Assembly (NCBI RefSeq): GCF_900609055.1
Contig: NZ_UXAW01000048.1
Location: 62,001-126,000, forward strand
Direction: 5' to 3'
DNA: 64,000 nt
From: Pseudogemmobacter humi
GTDB taxonomy: Bacteria; Pseudomonadota; Alphaproteobacteria; Rhodobacterales; Rhodobacteraceae
The notes beneath the pieces were generated by a model that saw only the letters and a list, made by a program, of their open reading frames with translations, ran no database searches and was not told where the DNA came from. Positions within the stretch are counted from its first letter, which is position 1; each line of letters opens with the position of its first letter. A program made the translations under genes and the position numbers. Below, piece by piece: positions 37,259-44,773 of the stretch.

Positions 37259-37323
37259 AGGGGCGTTGCCCCTCGCGGCTGCGCCGCTCACCCCAGGGTA
37301 TTCAGGTCAGGGTGAAAGCCATG
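37259..37323 (+). repeat. dispersed intergenic module, copy G, before an orphan ATG
   Basis: A hairpin (AGGGGC, GTT, GCCCCT, 37259-37273) is followed by ACCCCAGGGTATTC, AGGTCAGGGTGAAAGCC and an ATG at 37321. That ATG opens only a short basic frame of about 30 codons that runs into the end of ohr, so the module here has no clear gene behind it. Confidence 0.6.
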
Positions 37324-37351
37324 AGTGCCGCGCGGAAGCGGGCCGGCGCGC

Positions 37352-37780
37352 TCAGGCCAGTTCGGTCCCGACCTCGATATTGCCTTTGGTCGCGTTCGAG
37401 TAGGGGCAGATGAAATGCCCGCGTTCGATGATCTTTTCCGCCTGGGCGCGGTCGAGTCCGGGCAGCGAGACGGTCAGCTTCACCTTGAGGCCGAAGCCGC
37501 CGTCGGAGCGCGGGCCGATCCCGACCTCGGCCCGCACCGAGGCGTCGTCGGGCACCTTGCCCAGATCCTCGCTCTGCGCTGCGAAGCGCATCGCGCCGAG
37601 GTAGCAGGCGGCATAGCCGAGCGCGAAGAGCTCTTCGGGGTTGTGGCCCTGGCCAGAGCCGCCGAGCTCCTTCGGGCTGGCCATGGTCATGGTCAGCTGG
37701 CCGTTCTCAAGCGTGGCCAGCCCATTGCGCCCGCCGCCGGTCGCTTTCGCCGCCGTGCGGTATTTGACATCGACGGACAT
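37352..37780 (-). CDS. ohr: organic hydroperoxide resistance protein (Ohr)
   Basis: This 142-residue OsmC/Ohr-family thiol peroxidase reduces organic hydroperoxides. The two redox cysteines are in GYAACYLGA (C59) and GHFICPYSNATKGN (C125), which is the Ohr pattern rather than OsmC. It starts three bases after the stop of a small basic protein gene; the two are probably co-transcribed. No ohrR regulator is visible nearby. Confidence 0.92.
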   Translation of the reverse strand: MSVDVKYRTAAKATGGGRNGLATLENGQLTMTMASPKELGGSGQGHNPEELFALGYAACYLGAMRFAAQSEDLGKVPDDASVRAEVGIGPRSDGGFGLKVKLTVSLPGLDRAQAEKIIERGHFICPYSNATKGNIEVGTELA

Positions 37781-37783
37781 GGC

Positions 37784-37951
37784 TCAGACCGTCCGTCCGC
37801 GCTCGATGCGCAGGAACTGCCGGATGCGGCTGGTGCCGGCGACGCCGCGCGGCTTGTGGAAGGTCTCGCGCCCGCTGCGGGCGATGCGCAGGAAGGCCTG
37901 CACCCGGGACCCGGTGCTGGATTTGCGTTTGTCGGCCAGATGTTTGCTCAT
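37784..37951 (-). CDS. small basic protein of unknown function with an internal repeat
   Basis: This 55-residue, very basic protein contains two similar segments, RVQAFLRIARSGRET (about residues 17-31) and RIRQFLRIERGRTV (42-55). I know no family for it. The ATG at 37951 is preceded by an almost perfect AAGGAGG Shine-Dalgarno sequence eight bases away, and it lies three bases before ohr, both of which argue for a real gene. The frame continues upstream without further support. Confidence 0.6.
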   Translation of the reverse strand: MSKHLADKRKSSTGSRVQAFLRIARSGRETFHKPRGVAGTSRIRQFLRIERGRTV

Positions 37952-38064
37952 AACGTCCTCCTTGGGCGCCAATCGGTCGGAGGCAGAGCCTAACACAGGT
38001 GGGCCGGTTTCCACAGAGCGTCATCCTGCGAATGCGAAATAACCCGCCGCGTCTGCCGCCCGGA

Positions 38065-39111
38065 TCAGGCGGAAACCAGCCGTGCCAGCGCCCATTCGGC
38101 CGCCTCGGCCACCACGGGATCGGGATCGTCCAGCAGAGCGCGGGCCGAGGGCGCGAGCGCCGGCATTCCGGAATTTCCGATGGCGTAGAGCACATTCCGC
38201 ACGAAGCGGTCGCGGCCGATGCGCTTGACCGGGCTGCCGGCAAAGCGCGCGCGGAATCCGGCATCGTCCAGCGCCGCCAGTTCCGCCAGTTCCGGCGCGC
38301 CGACCCGCGGCTGATAGCCGACCTCTCTCGCCGCGACCGCGAATTTGTTCCAGGGACAGGCGGCCAGGCAATCGTCGCAGCCGTAGATCCGGTTGCCCAT
38401 CCGCGCGCGCAGATCCGGCGCCACCGGCCCCTTGTGCTCGATGGTCAGGTAGGAGATGCAGCGCCGCGCATCCAGCCGGTAGGGCGCGGGAAAGGCATCG
38501 GTCGGGCAGGCGGTCAGACAGGCCCGGCACGATCCGCAATGCGAGACCTCGGGCGGATCCTTCGGCAGGTCCAGCGTGGTGAAGATCGAGCCGAGGAAGA
38601 ACCAGTTCCCCAGGTCGCGGCTCAGCAGATTGGTGTGCTTGCCCTGCCAGCCAAGGCCCGCCGCCTGCGCCAGAGGCTTCTCCATCACCGGGGCGGTGTC
38701 GACGAAGACCTTGATCTCCTCGTCCCGGGCCTGATCCAGCAGCCAGCGCCCCAGCCGTTTCAGCCGCCGCTTGACCAGATCGTGGTAATCCTTGCCCTGG
38801 GCATAGACGCTGACCGCCGCGCGGTCAGGCTGCGACAGCACCGCGCGCGGATCGGATTCGGGCGTGTAGACCTCGGCCAGCATGATCACCGATTTCGCCT
38901 CGGGCCAGAGCGCGCTGGGGTCGCCCCGCCAATGCGCCCGCTCCTCCATCCAGCCCATCGAGCCGTGATGCCCCGCCGCCAGAAATTCCCGTAGCCGCTC
39001 TGCCGTTCCGGGCACAGCATCGGGCGCGCAGATGCCGACCCTGGAGAAGCCTTCCTCCAGGGCCCGCGCGCTCAGCCGCGCTTTCAGATCTGATGGATCT
39101 GTGGCTTTCAC
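38065..39111 (-). CDS. queG: epoxyqueuosine reductase
   Basis: This cobalamin- and iron-sulfur-dependent enzyme makes queuosine in tRNA from epoxyqueuosine. The 348 residues show the typical N-terminal domain ([38 protein letters not shown]). Two [4Fe-4S] cysteine sets follow ([16 protein letters not shown] and [13 protein letters not shown]), then a short HEAT-like C-terminal end ([18 protein letters not shown]). The GTG at 39111 was taken as start because similarity begins there; it lies at the end of a repeat copy. Upstream ATGs in the same frame would lie in or before the repeat. Confidence 0.9.
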   Translation of the reverse strand: MKATDPSDLKARLSARALEEGFSRVGICAPDAVPGTAERLREFLAAGHHGSMGWMEERAHWRGDPSALWPEAKSVIMLAEVYTPESDPRAVLSQPDRAAVSVYAQGKDYHDLVKRRLKRLGRWLLDQARDEEIKVFVDTAPVMEKPLAQAAGLGWQGKHTNLLSRDLGNWFFLGSIFTTLDLPKDPPEVSHCGSCRACLTACPTDAFPAPYRLDARRCISYLTIEHKGPVAPDLRARMGNRIYGCDDCLAACPWNKFAVAAREVGYQPRVGAPELAELAALDDAGFRARFAGSPVKRIGRDRFVRNVLYAIGNSGMPALAPSARALLDDPDPVVAEAAEWALARLVSA

Positions 39112-39135
39112 CCTGATGCAAATACCCTCTGGGCC
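39103..39135 (-). repeat. dispersed intergenic module, copy H, at the queG start
   Basis: On the minus strand GAGGGTATTTGCATCAGGG runs into TGAAAGCC; the GTG of queG is part of the module's CAGGGTGAAA. The upstream hairpin part is degenerate in this copy. Confidence 0.55.
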
Positions 39136-39207
39136 GTCCATTGGTTTCGCCATTGGTTCGGGGAACCATCGGACTGCGGAAGGCAAAGCGCCCCCGGCGC
39201 CCGGCCA

Positions 39208-39873
39208 TCAGAAATCCAGATCGGCATAGTGCTGCGGCGGCGGGAAGCCCGGCACCTGATCCGAGAGCAACGTGCGGAACGAGGGGCGCGATTTGATCGT
39301 GGCATACCAGGTCTTCACCACCGCATGGCGGTTCCAGTCCACGTCCGAGATATAATCGAGGCTGGACAGATGCGCCGCGGCGGCGAAATCGGCCAGCGTC
39401 ATCACATCGCCCGCCAGCCAGCGCCGCTGATCGAGCAGCCAGGCCAGATAGTCGAGGTGATATTTGATCCGCGCCGCCCCGGATTTGACGTTCTTCGAAT
39501 CCGGATAGCCTTCCTTGGTCAGCTTCTTGTTCACCCGCTCGTAAAGCAGTTTCGAGGTCACTTCGTTGTGGAACTTGTCGTCGAACCAGATGCAGAGGCG
39601 GCGCACCTCATAGCGCATTTCGGGATCGCGCGGCAGAAGCTGCGGATGGGGGTGGGTCTCGTCGAGATATTCGCAGATCGCCTGGCTCTCGCTGAGAAGC
39701 CGCCCGTCGAGCCGCAGCACCGGCACCTTGCCCGCCGGATTGCGGCGCAGGAAGTCGGGGCTCTGCTCCCAATAGCGTTCCTCGACCAGTTCGACCTCGA
39801 TCTTCTTCTCGGCCAGCGTCAGGCGCACCTTGCGGCAAAAGGGGGAAAGCGGAACGTGATACAGGCGGTTCAT
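39208..39873 (-). CDS. glutathione S-transferase family protein
   Basis: This 221-residue protein has an N-terminal thioredoxin-fold domain (LYHVPLSPFCRKVRLTLAEK, with Ser/Cys as possible catalytic residues), the cis-Pro region KVPVLRLDG and SESQAICEYLDE. An all-helical C-terminal domain runs from about residue 85. The substrate is unknown. It lies between queG and mtgA on the same strand. Confidence 0.85.
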   Translation of the reverse strand: MNRLYHVPLSPFCRKVRLTLAEKKIEVELVEERYWEQSPDFLRRNPAGKVPVLRLDGRLLSESQAICEYLDETHPHPQLLPRDPEMRYEVRRLCIWFDDKFHNEVTSKLLYERVNKKLTKEGYPDSKNVKSGAARIKYHLDYLAWLLDQRRWLAGDVMTLADFAAAAHLSSLDYISDVDWNRHAVVKTWYATIKSRPSFRTLLSDQVPGFPPPQHYADLDF

Positions 39874-39960
39874 GGTGCGGATCCGGGGAATGCTTTCCCT
39901 GTCCTAGCCGCTGGCCAGCGCCCGATCAATCCCGGCGGGCGCGGGCGGGCGTCTCCCGGC

Positions 39961-40728
39961 TCAGTCGAAACAGCCCGCGCGGCCGTCGGCTTTGATCGTC
40001 TCAGCGCCCGAAAGGATGGCGCGGGTGCGCCGTTTCACGAAATCCGAGGGTTTCGAGGCCGAGCGCCCCTTCGGGTCGGGCAGCACCGCCGCCAGCCGCG
40101 CGGCCTGAAGCGCGGACAGCTCGCGCGCATCCACCCCGAAGTAATGCTGCGCCGCGGCCTGGACGCCGAACACGCCCTCGTCGAATTCGGCCACGTTCAG
40201 ATAGACCTCCAGAATGCGCTGCTTGGACCAGAACAGCTCGACCACCGGGGTCAGCGTGGCCTCCATCGCCTTGCGGGCGTAAGAGCGCCCGTGCCAGAGA
40301 AAGACGTTCTTCACCACCTGCTGGCTGATGGTCGAGGCGCCGCGGTTCGAGCCGGAATTGATCGCATCGCGGATCGCCGCCATGTCGAAACCCCAATGGG
40401 TGCAGAAATTCGCATCCTCGGCCGCGACCGCCGCGCGGCCCATGACCGGGGCGATCTCGTCCCAGGACACCCAGTCCCGCTGCACCCCGCCGAGCCGCCA
40501 GCTTTCCTGAAGCTGGTAGATGTTGAAGGGCGGCGGCACGAAGCTGAACAACAGGATCAGCAGCAGGAAGAACCCGGCGACCCCCGCCGTCACCCGCAGC
40601 GCCCAGACCCTGAGGCGCTTCAGCAGCCCCGGGCGCGGCGGCGGCGCCTTTTTCGCGGGCGCGCGGGCGCGCGGCTTGCGGGGCGCAGGCCGGGGGTCTT
40701 CGGGCTGGTCTGGGGTGTCCTCGGCCAT
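39961..40728 (-). CDS. mtgA: monofunctional biosynthetic peptidoglycan transglycosylase
   Basis: This GT51 enzyme polymerises lipid II into glycan strands at the inner membrane. The 255 residues have a basic, Pro/Ala-rich cytoplasmic tail (about 1-33), one transmembrane helix (about 42-63) and the GT51 motifs VAAEDANFCTHWGFD (catalytic Glu), GASTISQQVVKNVFLW and EVYLNVAEFDEGVFG. It has no transpeptidase domain. The ATG at 40728 was chosen; one nine codons upstream is possible. Confidence 0.92.
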   Translation of the reverse strand: MAEDTPDQPEDPRPAPRKPRARAPAKKAPPPRPGLLKRLRVWALRVTAGVAGFFLLLILLFSFVPPPFNIYQLQESWRLGGVQRDWVSWDEIAPVMGRAAVAAEDANFCTHWGFDMAAIRDAINSGSNRGASTISQQVVKNVFLWHGRSYARKAMEATLTPVVELFWSKQRILEVYLNVAEFDEGVFGVQAAAQHYFGVDARELSALQAARLAAVLPDPKGRSASKPSDFVKRRTRAILSGAETIKADGRAGCFD

Positions 40729-41017
40729 GCTCTCTGCATTGGCCCGATCCGGCACGGGCCGTCAAGCGGGGCGTGCCGTGACGGGGGCGTCGCGGGGTTC
40801 TGCCCTGGCGGTTCACAATTCCGGCATCGCGCCGGCGCCTTCTGCGCGGGGGCCGGGCGCCGGCTGGGGCGCTGAAAGCCGGAATTTCCGCAGGAAAGTC
40901 GCCTGGCCTCGCGCAATCCGGCCCGGACAAGGTGCCCGCCGGGCCGCGCAGGCAAGGCGACGGAATCCGCTCCGGGCCGCGTGTGACCCCGCAGAGACCC
41001 ATGAAAGGAGACCTCCC

Positions 41018-41434
41018 ATGGCGAAACCGCTGATCCTTCCCGCCGCGATCGCCGCGGCGCTTGCGTTCACCGCGCTGCCCGCGCTGGCGCAGGACACCGC
41101 CCCGGCTGCCGAGACCACCGCGCAGGCGCCGCGCGCCCGGGCCGCCGCGATCCGGCTGGACTTCGGCGCGGGCCGTTCGGTTCATGTGATGTGCGGCCAG
41201 ACCGACCTCGCCGCCTGTGCCGAGGCCGTGGCGCCGCTGGTCGAGAAAGTCGCCTCCACCCCGGCAGCCGGGCCCGCGAAGGACGGGGCCAAAGGCAAGG
41301 GGAAACATCACAAGAAGGGCATGGACTGGAAACGGCCCGGCGGCGGTGCGGGCGGGCCCGGCAAGGGTCATGATCACGCCCCGGCAGGCGCGCCTCCCGC
41401 TCCGCCGCCCGCGGACGGGCCTGCGCCGCAGTAA
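41018..41434 (+). CDS. small exported protein with a Gly/Lys/His-rich tail
   Basis: This 138-residue protein has a signal peptide (cleavage near ALA-QD, residue 25). A short domain with two cysteines (MCGQTDLAAC, about 56-65) follows, then a low-complexity tail rich in Gly, Lys, His and Pro (about 88-138). No family is recognised. The ATG is supported by AAGGAG (41004-41009). The tail could bind metal or polyanions, which is only a guess from composition. It lies alone between mtgA and the LacI gene. Confidence 0.6.
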   Translation: MAKPLILPAAIAAALAFTALPALAQDTAPAAETTAQAPRARAAAIRLDFGAGRSVHVMCGQTDLAACAEAVAPLVEKVASTPAAGPAKDGAKGKGKHHKKGMDWKRPGGGAGGPGKGHDHAPAGAPPAPPPADGPAPQ

Positions 41435-41494
41435 GCCGGATGAAATCGGGGCCGCCGCGCGAGGTCGCGGCGGCTTCTCGGGGCGCCCCTCGTC

Positions 41495-42517
41495 TCAGAC
41501 CGGGGCGAATCGGGTGGGGATCTCGCTGACGCCGGGCCGGGTTTCCTCGCTGTCGACCAGATCGAACAGCCGCGCCAGCATGGCCGGCACGTCCTGTTGC
41601 AGCATGACGATGTTCTCGGTCAGCACCGCGGCCAGCGGGTCCCAGTCGAAACAGCCGATATGCGGCGCGTGGTTGCCGTAATGGCGGCTCGCGCGGCTCC
41701 ATTGCAGCACGCCTTCCAGCGAGATGGTGGAGTTGACGAACAGCCCCGCAGGCAGGCGGGGCCGCCGCGCCGCCAGATCTTCCAGCGCACGGCGGGATTT
41801 TTCCGGCGCGTAACCGGCGGCGAGGATCAGCTCCTCGTCCACCGCGATCCCGGCCTCGGCATGGGCGTCGCGAAAGCCGCCGATCCGCTCGGCGGTGTTG
41901 TGATCGCCGGGGCGGCCGCCGACGAACAGCAGCGGCTCGCCCGCCCCCCGCGCGGGTTCCGAGGCCGCAAGGATCCGCCGGGTCAGCGCCTTTGCGCCGC
42001 CGCGGTTGTCCGAGATCACCGAGGGCGCCAGCCGCCCCGGCAGGTCGAGGTTCAGCGAGCGCACCCCCGCCGCCCGCGCCAGTTCGGTGATGCGGTCGGG
42101 ATCGGTGGCGCCGGTCGCCACCAGGCAATCCACCTGATGCGAGATCATCGCCCGCGCCGCCTGAATCTCCAGATCCGGGTCGCGCTGCGTGCAGGTGATG
42201 ATCGGGAACAGCCCGCGCGCCCGCGCCATCACCTCGAACCCCTCGGCGATCGAGCCGAAATAGCGGTTGTCGTATTTCGGCACGATCATGCCGATCAGAT
42301 GCGAGCGTTCGCGCCGCAGCCCGCTGGCCTGCATGTTCAGCGCATAGCCCTGCTCGTCGGCGATCCTCAGGATGCGGGCGGCGGTGGATTCGCTGATCCG
42401 GCGTTTCTTCCAGGTGCCGTTCAGCACCGCGCTGACCGCGGTGGGCGAGGCCCCCGCCAGCCCGGCCAGATCGTAGATCGTGGTGCGTCTGCCTGGGCTG
42501 GTGCGGGCGGGTTTCAC
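41495..42517 (-). CDS. LacI-family transcriptional regulator of the ribitol cluster
   Basis: This 340-residue repressor-type protein has an N-terminal HTH (TTIYDLAGLAGASPTAVSAVLNGT), the hinge region (YALNMQASGLRRERS) and a periplasmic-binding-protein-like effector domain (HLIGMIVPKYDNRYF onward). The GTG at 42517 follows GGAAGGAA, and the HTH begins about 13 residues later; the frame extends upstream without similarity. It is divergent from the ribitol ABC operon and most likely controls it, with a pentitol or pentulose as effector (inference). Confidence 0.88.
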   Translation of the reverse strand: MKPARTSPGRRTTIYDLAGLAGASPTAVSAVLNGTWKKRRISESTAARILRIADEQGYALNMQASGLRRERSHLIGMIVPKYDNRYFGSIAEGFEVMARARGLFPIITCTQRDPDLEIQAARAMISHQVDCLVATGATDPDRITELARAAGVRSLNLDLPGRLAPSVISDNRGGAKALTRRILAASEPARGAGEPLLFVGGRPGDHNTAERIGGFRDAHAEAGIAVDEELILAAGYAPEKSRRALEDLAARRPRLPAGLFVNSTISLEGVLQWSRASRHYGNHAPHIGCFDWDPLAAVLTENIVMLQQDVPAMLARLFDLVDSEETRPGVSEIPTRFAPV

Positions 42518-42591
42518 GGCGGTTTCCTTCCCGGGAAGCTGGCTCCGGTAACAGGCAACTTGACAGCTATCCCGCCATGGCGCAAGTTTGC

Positions 42592-42625
42592 TCCATCGGT
42601 TGAGCATCGTTGCGCAACCGATGGA
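42592..42625. promoter_or_regulatory. candidate LacI-family operator
   Basis: TCCATCGGTTG (42592-42602) and CAACCGATGGA (42615-42625) are perfect inverted arms. Overlapping them is the palindrome GTTGCGCAAC (42609-42618) with a central CG, as is usual for LacI-type operators. The site lies 75 bases from the regulator start on the divergent side. Confidence 0.55.
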
Positions 42626-42640
42626 ACACGGCCGATTCGA

Positions 42641-42682
42641 CTGAATGTTCATCTGAATGTTCATCTGAATGTTCGTCTGAAT
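42641..42682 (+). repeat. 12-base tandem repeat upstream of the ribitol operon
   Basis: CTGAATGTTCAT occurs at 42641-42652 and 42653-42664, CTGAATGTTCGT at 42665-42676, and a half copy CTGAAT at 42677-42682. It starts 15 bases after the LacI-type dyad. It could be an array of protein-binding sites or a slippage product. Confidence 0.85.
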
Positions 42683-42839
42683 ACGGCCCGGGGGAGGAAT
42701 GCGCGGAACCGGATGCGGCGGCCTGTGCCGCCCCTTGTCCGGCTGCGCCGGTGCGTTGCGTCCGGGGAGGCGCGGGGCCCCGGTTCGACTTCCCGGGACG
42801 GGCGGCCGGTCTGTCGCATGAACGGGAGGAGAAACCCTG

Positions 42840-43895
42840 ATGAAACTGAACGCCCTGACCGCCCGCACCCTGTCGGCGGCCGCCCTGAGCGCCGTGATGG
42901 GAACCGCCGCGCTGGCCGAACCCTCGGGCCTCGTCGGCTTTTTGATGCCCGACCAGGCCTCGACCCGCTACGAAGAGCACGACTTCCCCGGCTTCAGGGC
43001 CGGGATGGAAAAGCTCTGCCCCTCCTGCGAGGTGATCTATCAGAACGCCAATGCCGATGTTGCGCTGCAACAGCAGCAGTTCAACGCGCTGCTGACCCAG
43101 GGCGCCAAGGTGATCGTGCTGGATCCGGTCGATTCGGCCGCCGCCGCCGGGCTGGTGACGCTGGCGCAGTCGCAGGGCGTGAAGGTCATCGCCTATGACC
43201 GGCCGATCCCCGGCGCGCCCGCCGATTACTACGTTTCCTTCGACAACGAGGGCATCGGCTATGCCATCGCGAAATCGCTGGTCGATCACATGAAGGCCGA
43301 AGGGATTCCGGACGGCTCGGGCGTGTTGCAGATCAACGGCTCGCCCACCGATGCGGCCGCCGGGCTGATCCGCGACGGCGTGCATCGCGCGCTGGCCGAA
43401 TCGCCCTACGAGACTTTGGCCGAGTTCGACACGCCCGACTGGGCGCCGCCGCGCGCGCAGGAATGGGCGGCGGGCCAGATCACCCGCTTCGGCGATCAGA
43501 TCAAGGGCGTGGTGGCCGCGAACGACGGCACCGGCGGTGGCGCGGTCGCGGCCTTCAAGGCGGCGGGCGTCGATCCGGTTCCGCCGGTGACCGGCAACGA
43601 CGCGACCATCGCGGCGCTGCAACTGATCATCTCGGGCGATCAGTACAACACCATCTCGAAACCTTCCGAGATCGTGGCGGCGGCGGCGGCGAATATCGTG
43701 GTGCAGTTCCTGAACGGCGAGACGCCCGAGGCGAAGACCACGCTCTACGAGACCCCCTCGGAGCTGTTCGTGCCCGCCGTGGTGACGCGCGAGAACATCA
43801 AGGCCGAGATTTTTGATGCCGGCATCCAGACCGCCGATCAGATCTGCACCGGCGAATATGCCGCCGGCTGCCAGGAGTTGGGGATCACCCAGTAA
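42840..43895 (+). CDS. sugar (ribitol) ABC transporter substrate-binding protein
   Basis: This 351-residue periplasmic binding protein of the ribose/xylose type has a signal peptide (cleavage near ALA-EP, residue 24). Two lobes carry typical motifs (FLMPDQASTRYEEHDFPGF, VIVLDPVDSAAAAGLV, AANDGTGGGAVAAF). It is close in pattern to xylose-binding XylF-like proteins. Context with a ribitol dehydrogenase and D-ribulokinase suggests ribitol as ligand. The ATG follows GGGAGGA. A hairpin follows the gene, as is common after abundant binding proteins. Confidence 0.88.
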   Translation: MKLNALTARTLSAAALSAVMGTAALAEPSGLVGFLMPDQASTRYEEHDFPGFRAGMEKLCPSCEVIYQNANADVALQQQQFNALLTQGAKVIVLDPVDSAAAAGLVTLAQSQGVKVIAYDRPIPGAPADYYVSFDNEGIGYAIAKSLVDHMKAEGIPDGSGVLQINGSPTDAAAGLIRDGVHRALAESPYETLAEFDTPDWAPPRAQEWAAGQITRFGDQIKGVVAANDGTGGGAVAAFKAAGVDPVPPVTGNDATIAALQLIISGDQYNTISKPSEIVAAAAANIVVQFLNGETPEAKTTLYETPSELFVPAVVTRENIKAEIFDAGIQTADQICTGEYAAGCQELGITQ

Positions 43896-43925
43896 CCCTT
43901 CGGGGTGGCGCTGCCACTTGTCCTG

Positions 43926-43950
43926 TCCGGCCGGGCTCAGTCCGGCCGGA
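43926..43950 (+). promoter_or_regulatory. intergenic hairpin after the binding-protein gene
   Basis: TCCGGCC (43926-43932) pairs with GGCCGGA (43944-43950). A smaller CCC-TTCG-GGG tetraloop hairpin (43896-43905) lies just past the stop codon. Such structures often protect the binding-protein mRNA or reduce readthrough to the ATPase gene. Confidence 0.5.
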
Positions 43951-43975
43951 TGCCCCATCCGAAAAAGGCGCGGTC

Positions 43976-44773
43976 ATGAGCGGGAATGAAACAGGGCGGG
44001 CGGGTGAGCGGCTGCTCAGCCTGCGCGGCATATCGAAGAAATTCGGCGCGGTCTCGGCGCTGACCGACATCGAGCTGGATGTCCATGCCGGCGAGGTGGT
44101 GGCGCTGGTCGGCGACAACGGCGCCGGGAAATCGACGCTGGTGAAGGTGCTGGCCGGGGTGCACCAGCCCACGGCGGGCACGGTCGAATTCATGGGCCGC
44201 GAGGTCACGCTCGACAGCCCGGCGGCGGCGCTGAACCTCGGGATCGCCACGGTGTTCCAGGATCTCGCGCTCTGCGAGAATCTCGACGTGGTGGCGAACC
44301 TGTTCCTTGGCCATGAGATGAACCCCTGGCAGCTCGACGAGGTGCAGATGGAGGTCCGGGCCTGGACGCTGCTGCGCGAACTCGCCGCCCGCATCCCCTC
44401 GGTGCGCGAGCCGGTCGCCTCGCTTTCCGGCGGGCAGCGCCAGACCGTGGCCATCGCGCGCTCGCTGCTCTTGTCGCCCAAGGTCATCATGCTGGACGAG
44501 CCGACCGCGGCTCTGGGCGTGGCGCAGACCGCCGAGGTGCTGAACCTGATCGAGCGGGTGCGCGACCGCGGCCTCGGCGTGATCATCATCAGCCATAATA
44601 TGGAGGATGTGCGCGCCGTCGCCGACCGCATCGTCGTGTTGCGGCTCGGGCGGAACAACGGCGTGTTCACCCCCGACGCCAGCAATCACGAACTGGTCGC
44701 CGCCATCACCGGGGCGACGGAGAACGCGGTCTCGCGCCGCGAAAGCCGCAAGGCCGCCGAGGTGACGGAATGA
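43976..44773 (+). CDS. sugar (ribitol) ABC transporter ATP-binding protein
   Basis: This 265-residue ATPase has a single ABC domain, with Walker A GDNGAGKST, a signature of LSGGQRQTVAIARS and Walker B VIMLDEPTAALG. Many sugar ABC ATPases of the ribose type carry two domains (about 500 residues); this is the single-domain form that pairs with XylH-like permeases. Its stop overlaps the permease start (ATGA). Confidence 0.9.
   Translation: MSGNETGRAGERLLSLRGISKKFGAVSALTDIELDVHAGEVVALVGDNGAGKSTLVKVLAGVHQPTAGTVEFMGREVTLDSPAAALNLGIATVFQDLALCENLDVVANLFLGHEMNPWQLDEVQMEVRAWTLLRELAARIPSVREPVASLSGGQRQTVAIARSLLLSPKVIMLDEPTAALGVAQTAEVLNLIERVRDRGLGVIIISHNMEDVRAVADRIVVLRLGRNNGVFTPDASNHELVAAITGATENAVSRRESRKAAEVTE

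Larger units (their letters stand above)
42518..42839. other. divergent regulatory region between lacI-type gene and ribitol operon
   Basis: These 322 bases hold no clear gene. They contain a dyad with a central GTTGCGCAAC palindrome (42592-42625), a 12-base tandem repeat (42641-42682) and then about 140 GC-rich bases leading to GGGAGGA before the binding-protein start. The promoter boxes are not obvious. Confidence 0.6.

Noticed and set aside
42641-42682. CRISPR array
   Set aside because: The units are 12 bases, directly abutting with no spacers, and there are no cas genes.
42610-42840. 76-codon plus-strand frame across the tandem repeat, starting before the binding-protein gene
   Set aside because: The protein is dictated by the 12-base repeat (ECSS units) and GC-rich sequence, there is no ribosome-binding site, and it ends at the start of the real binding-protein gene.
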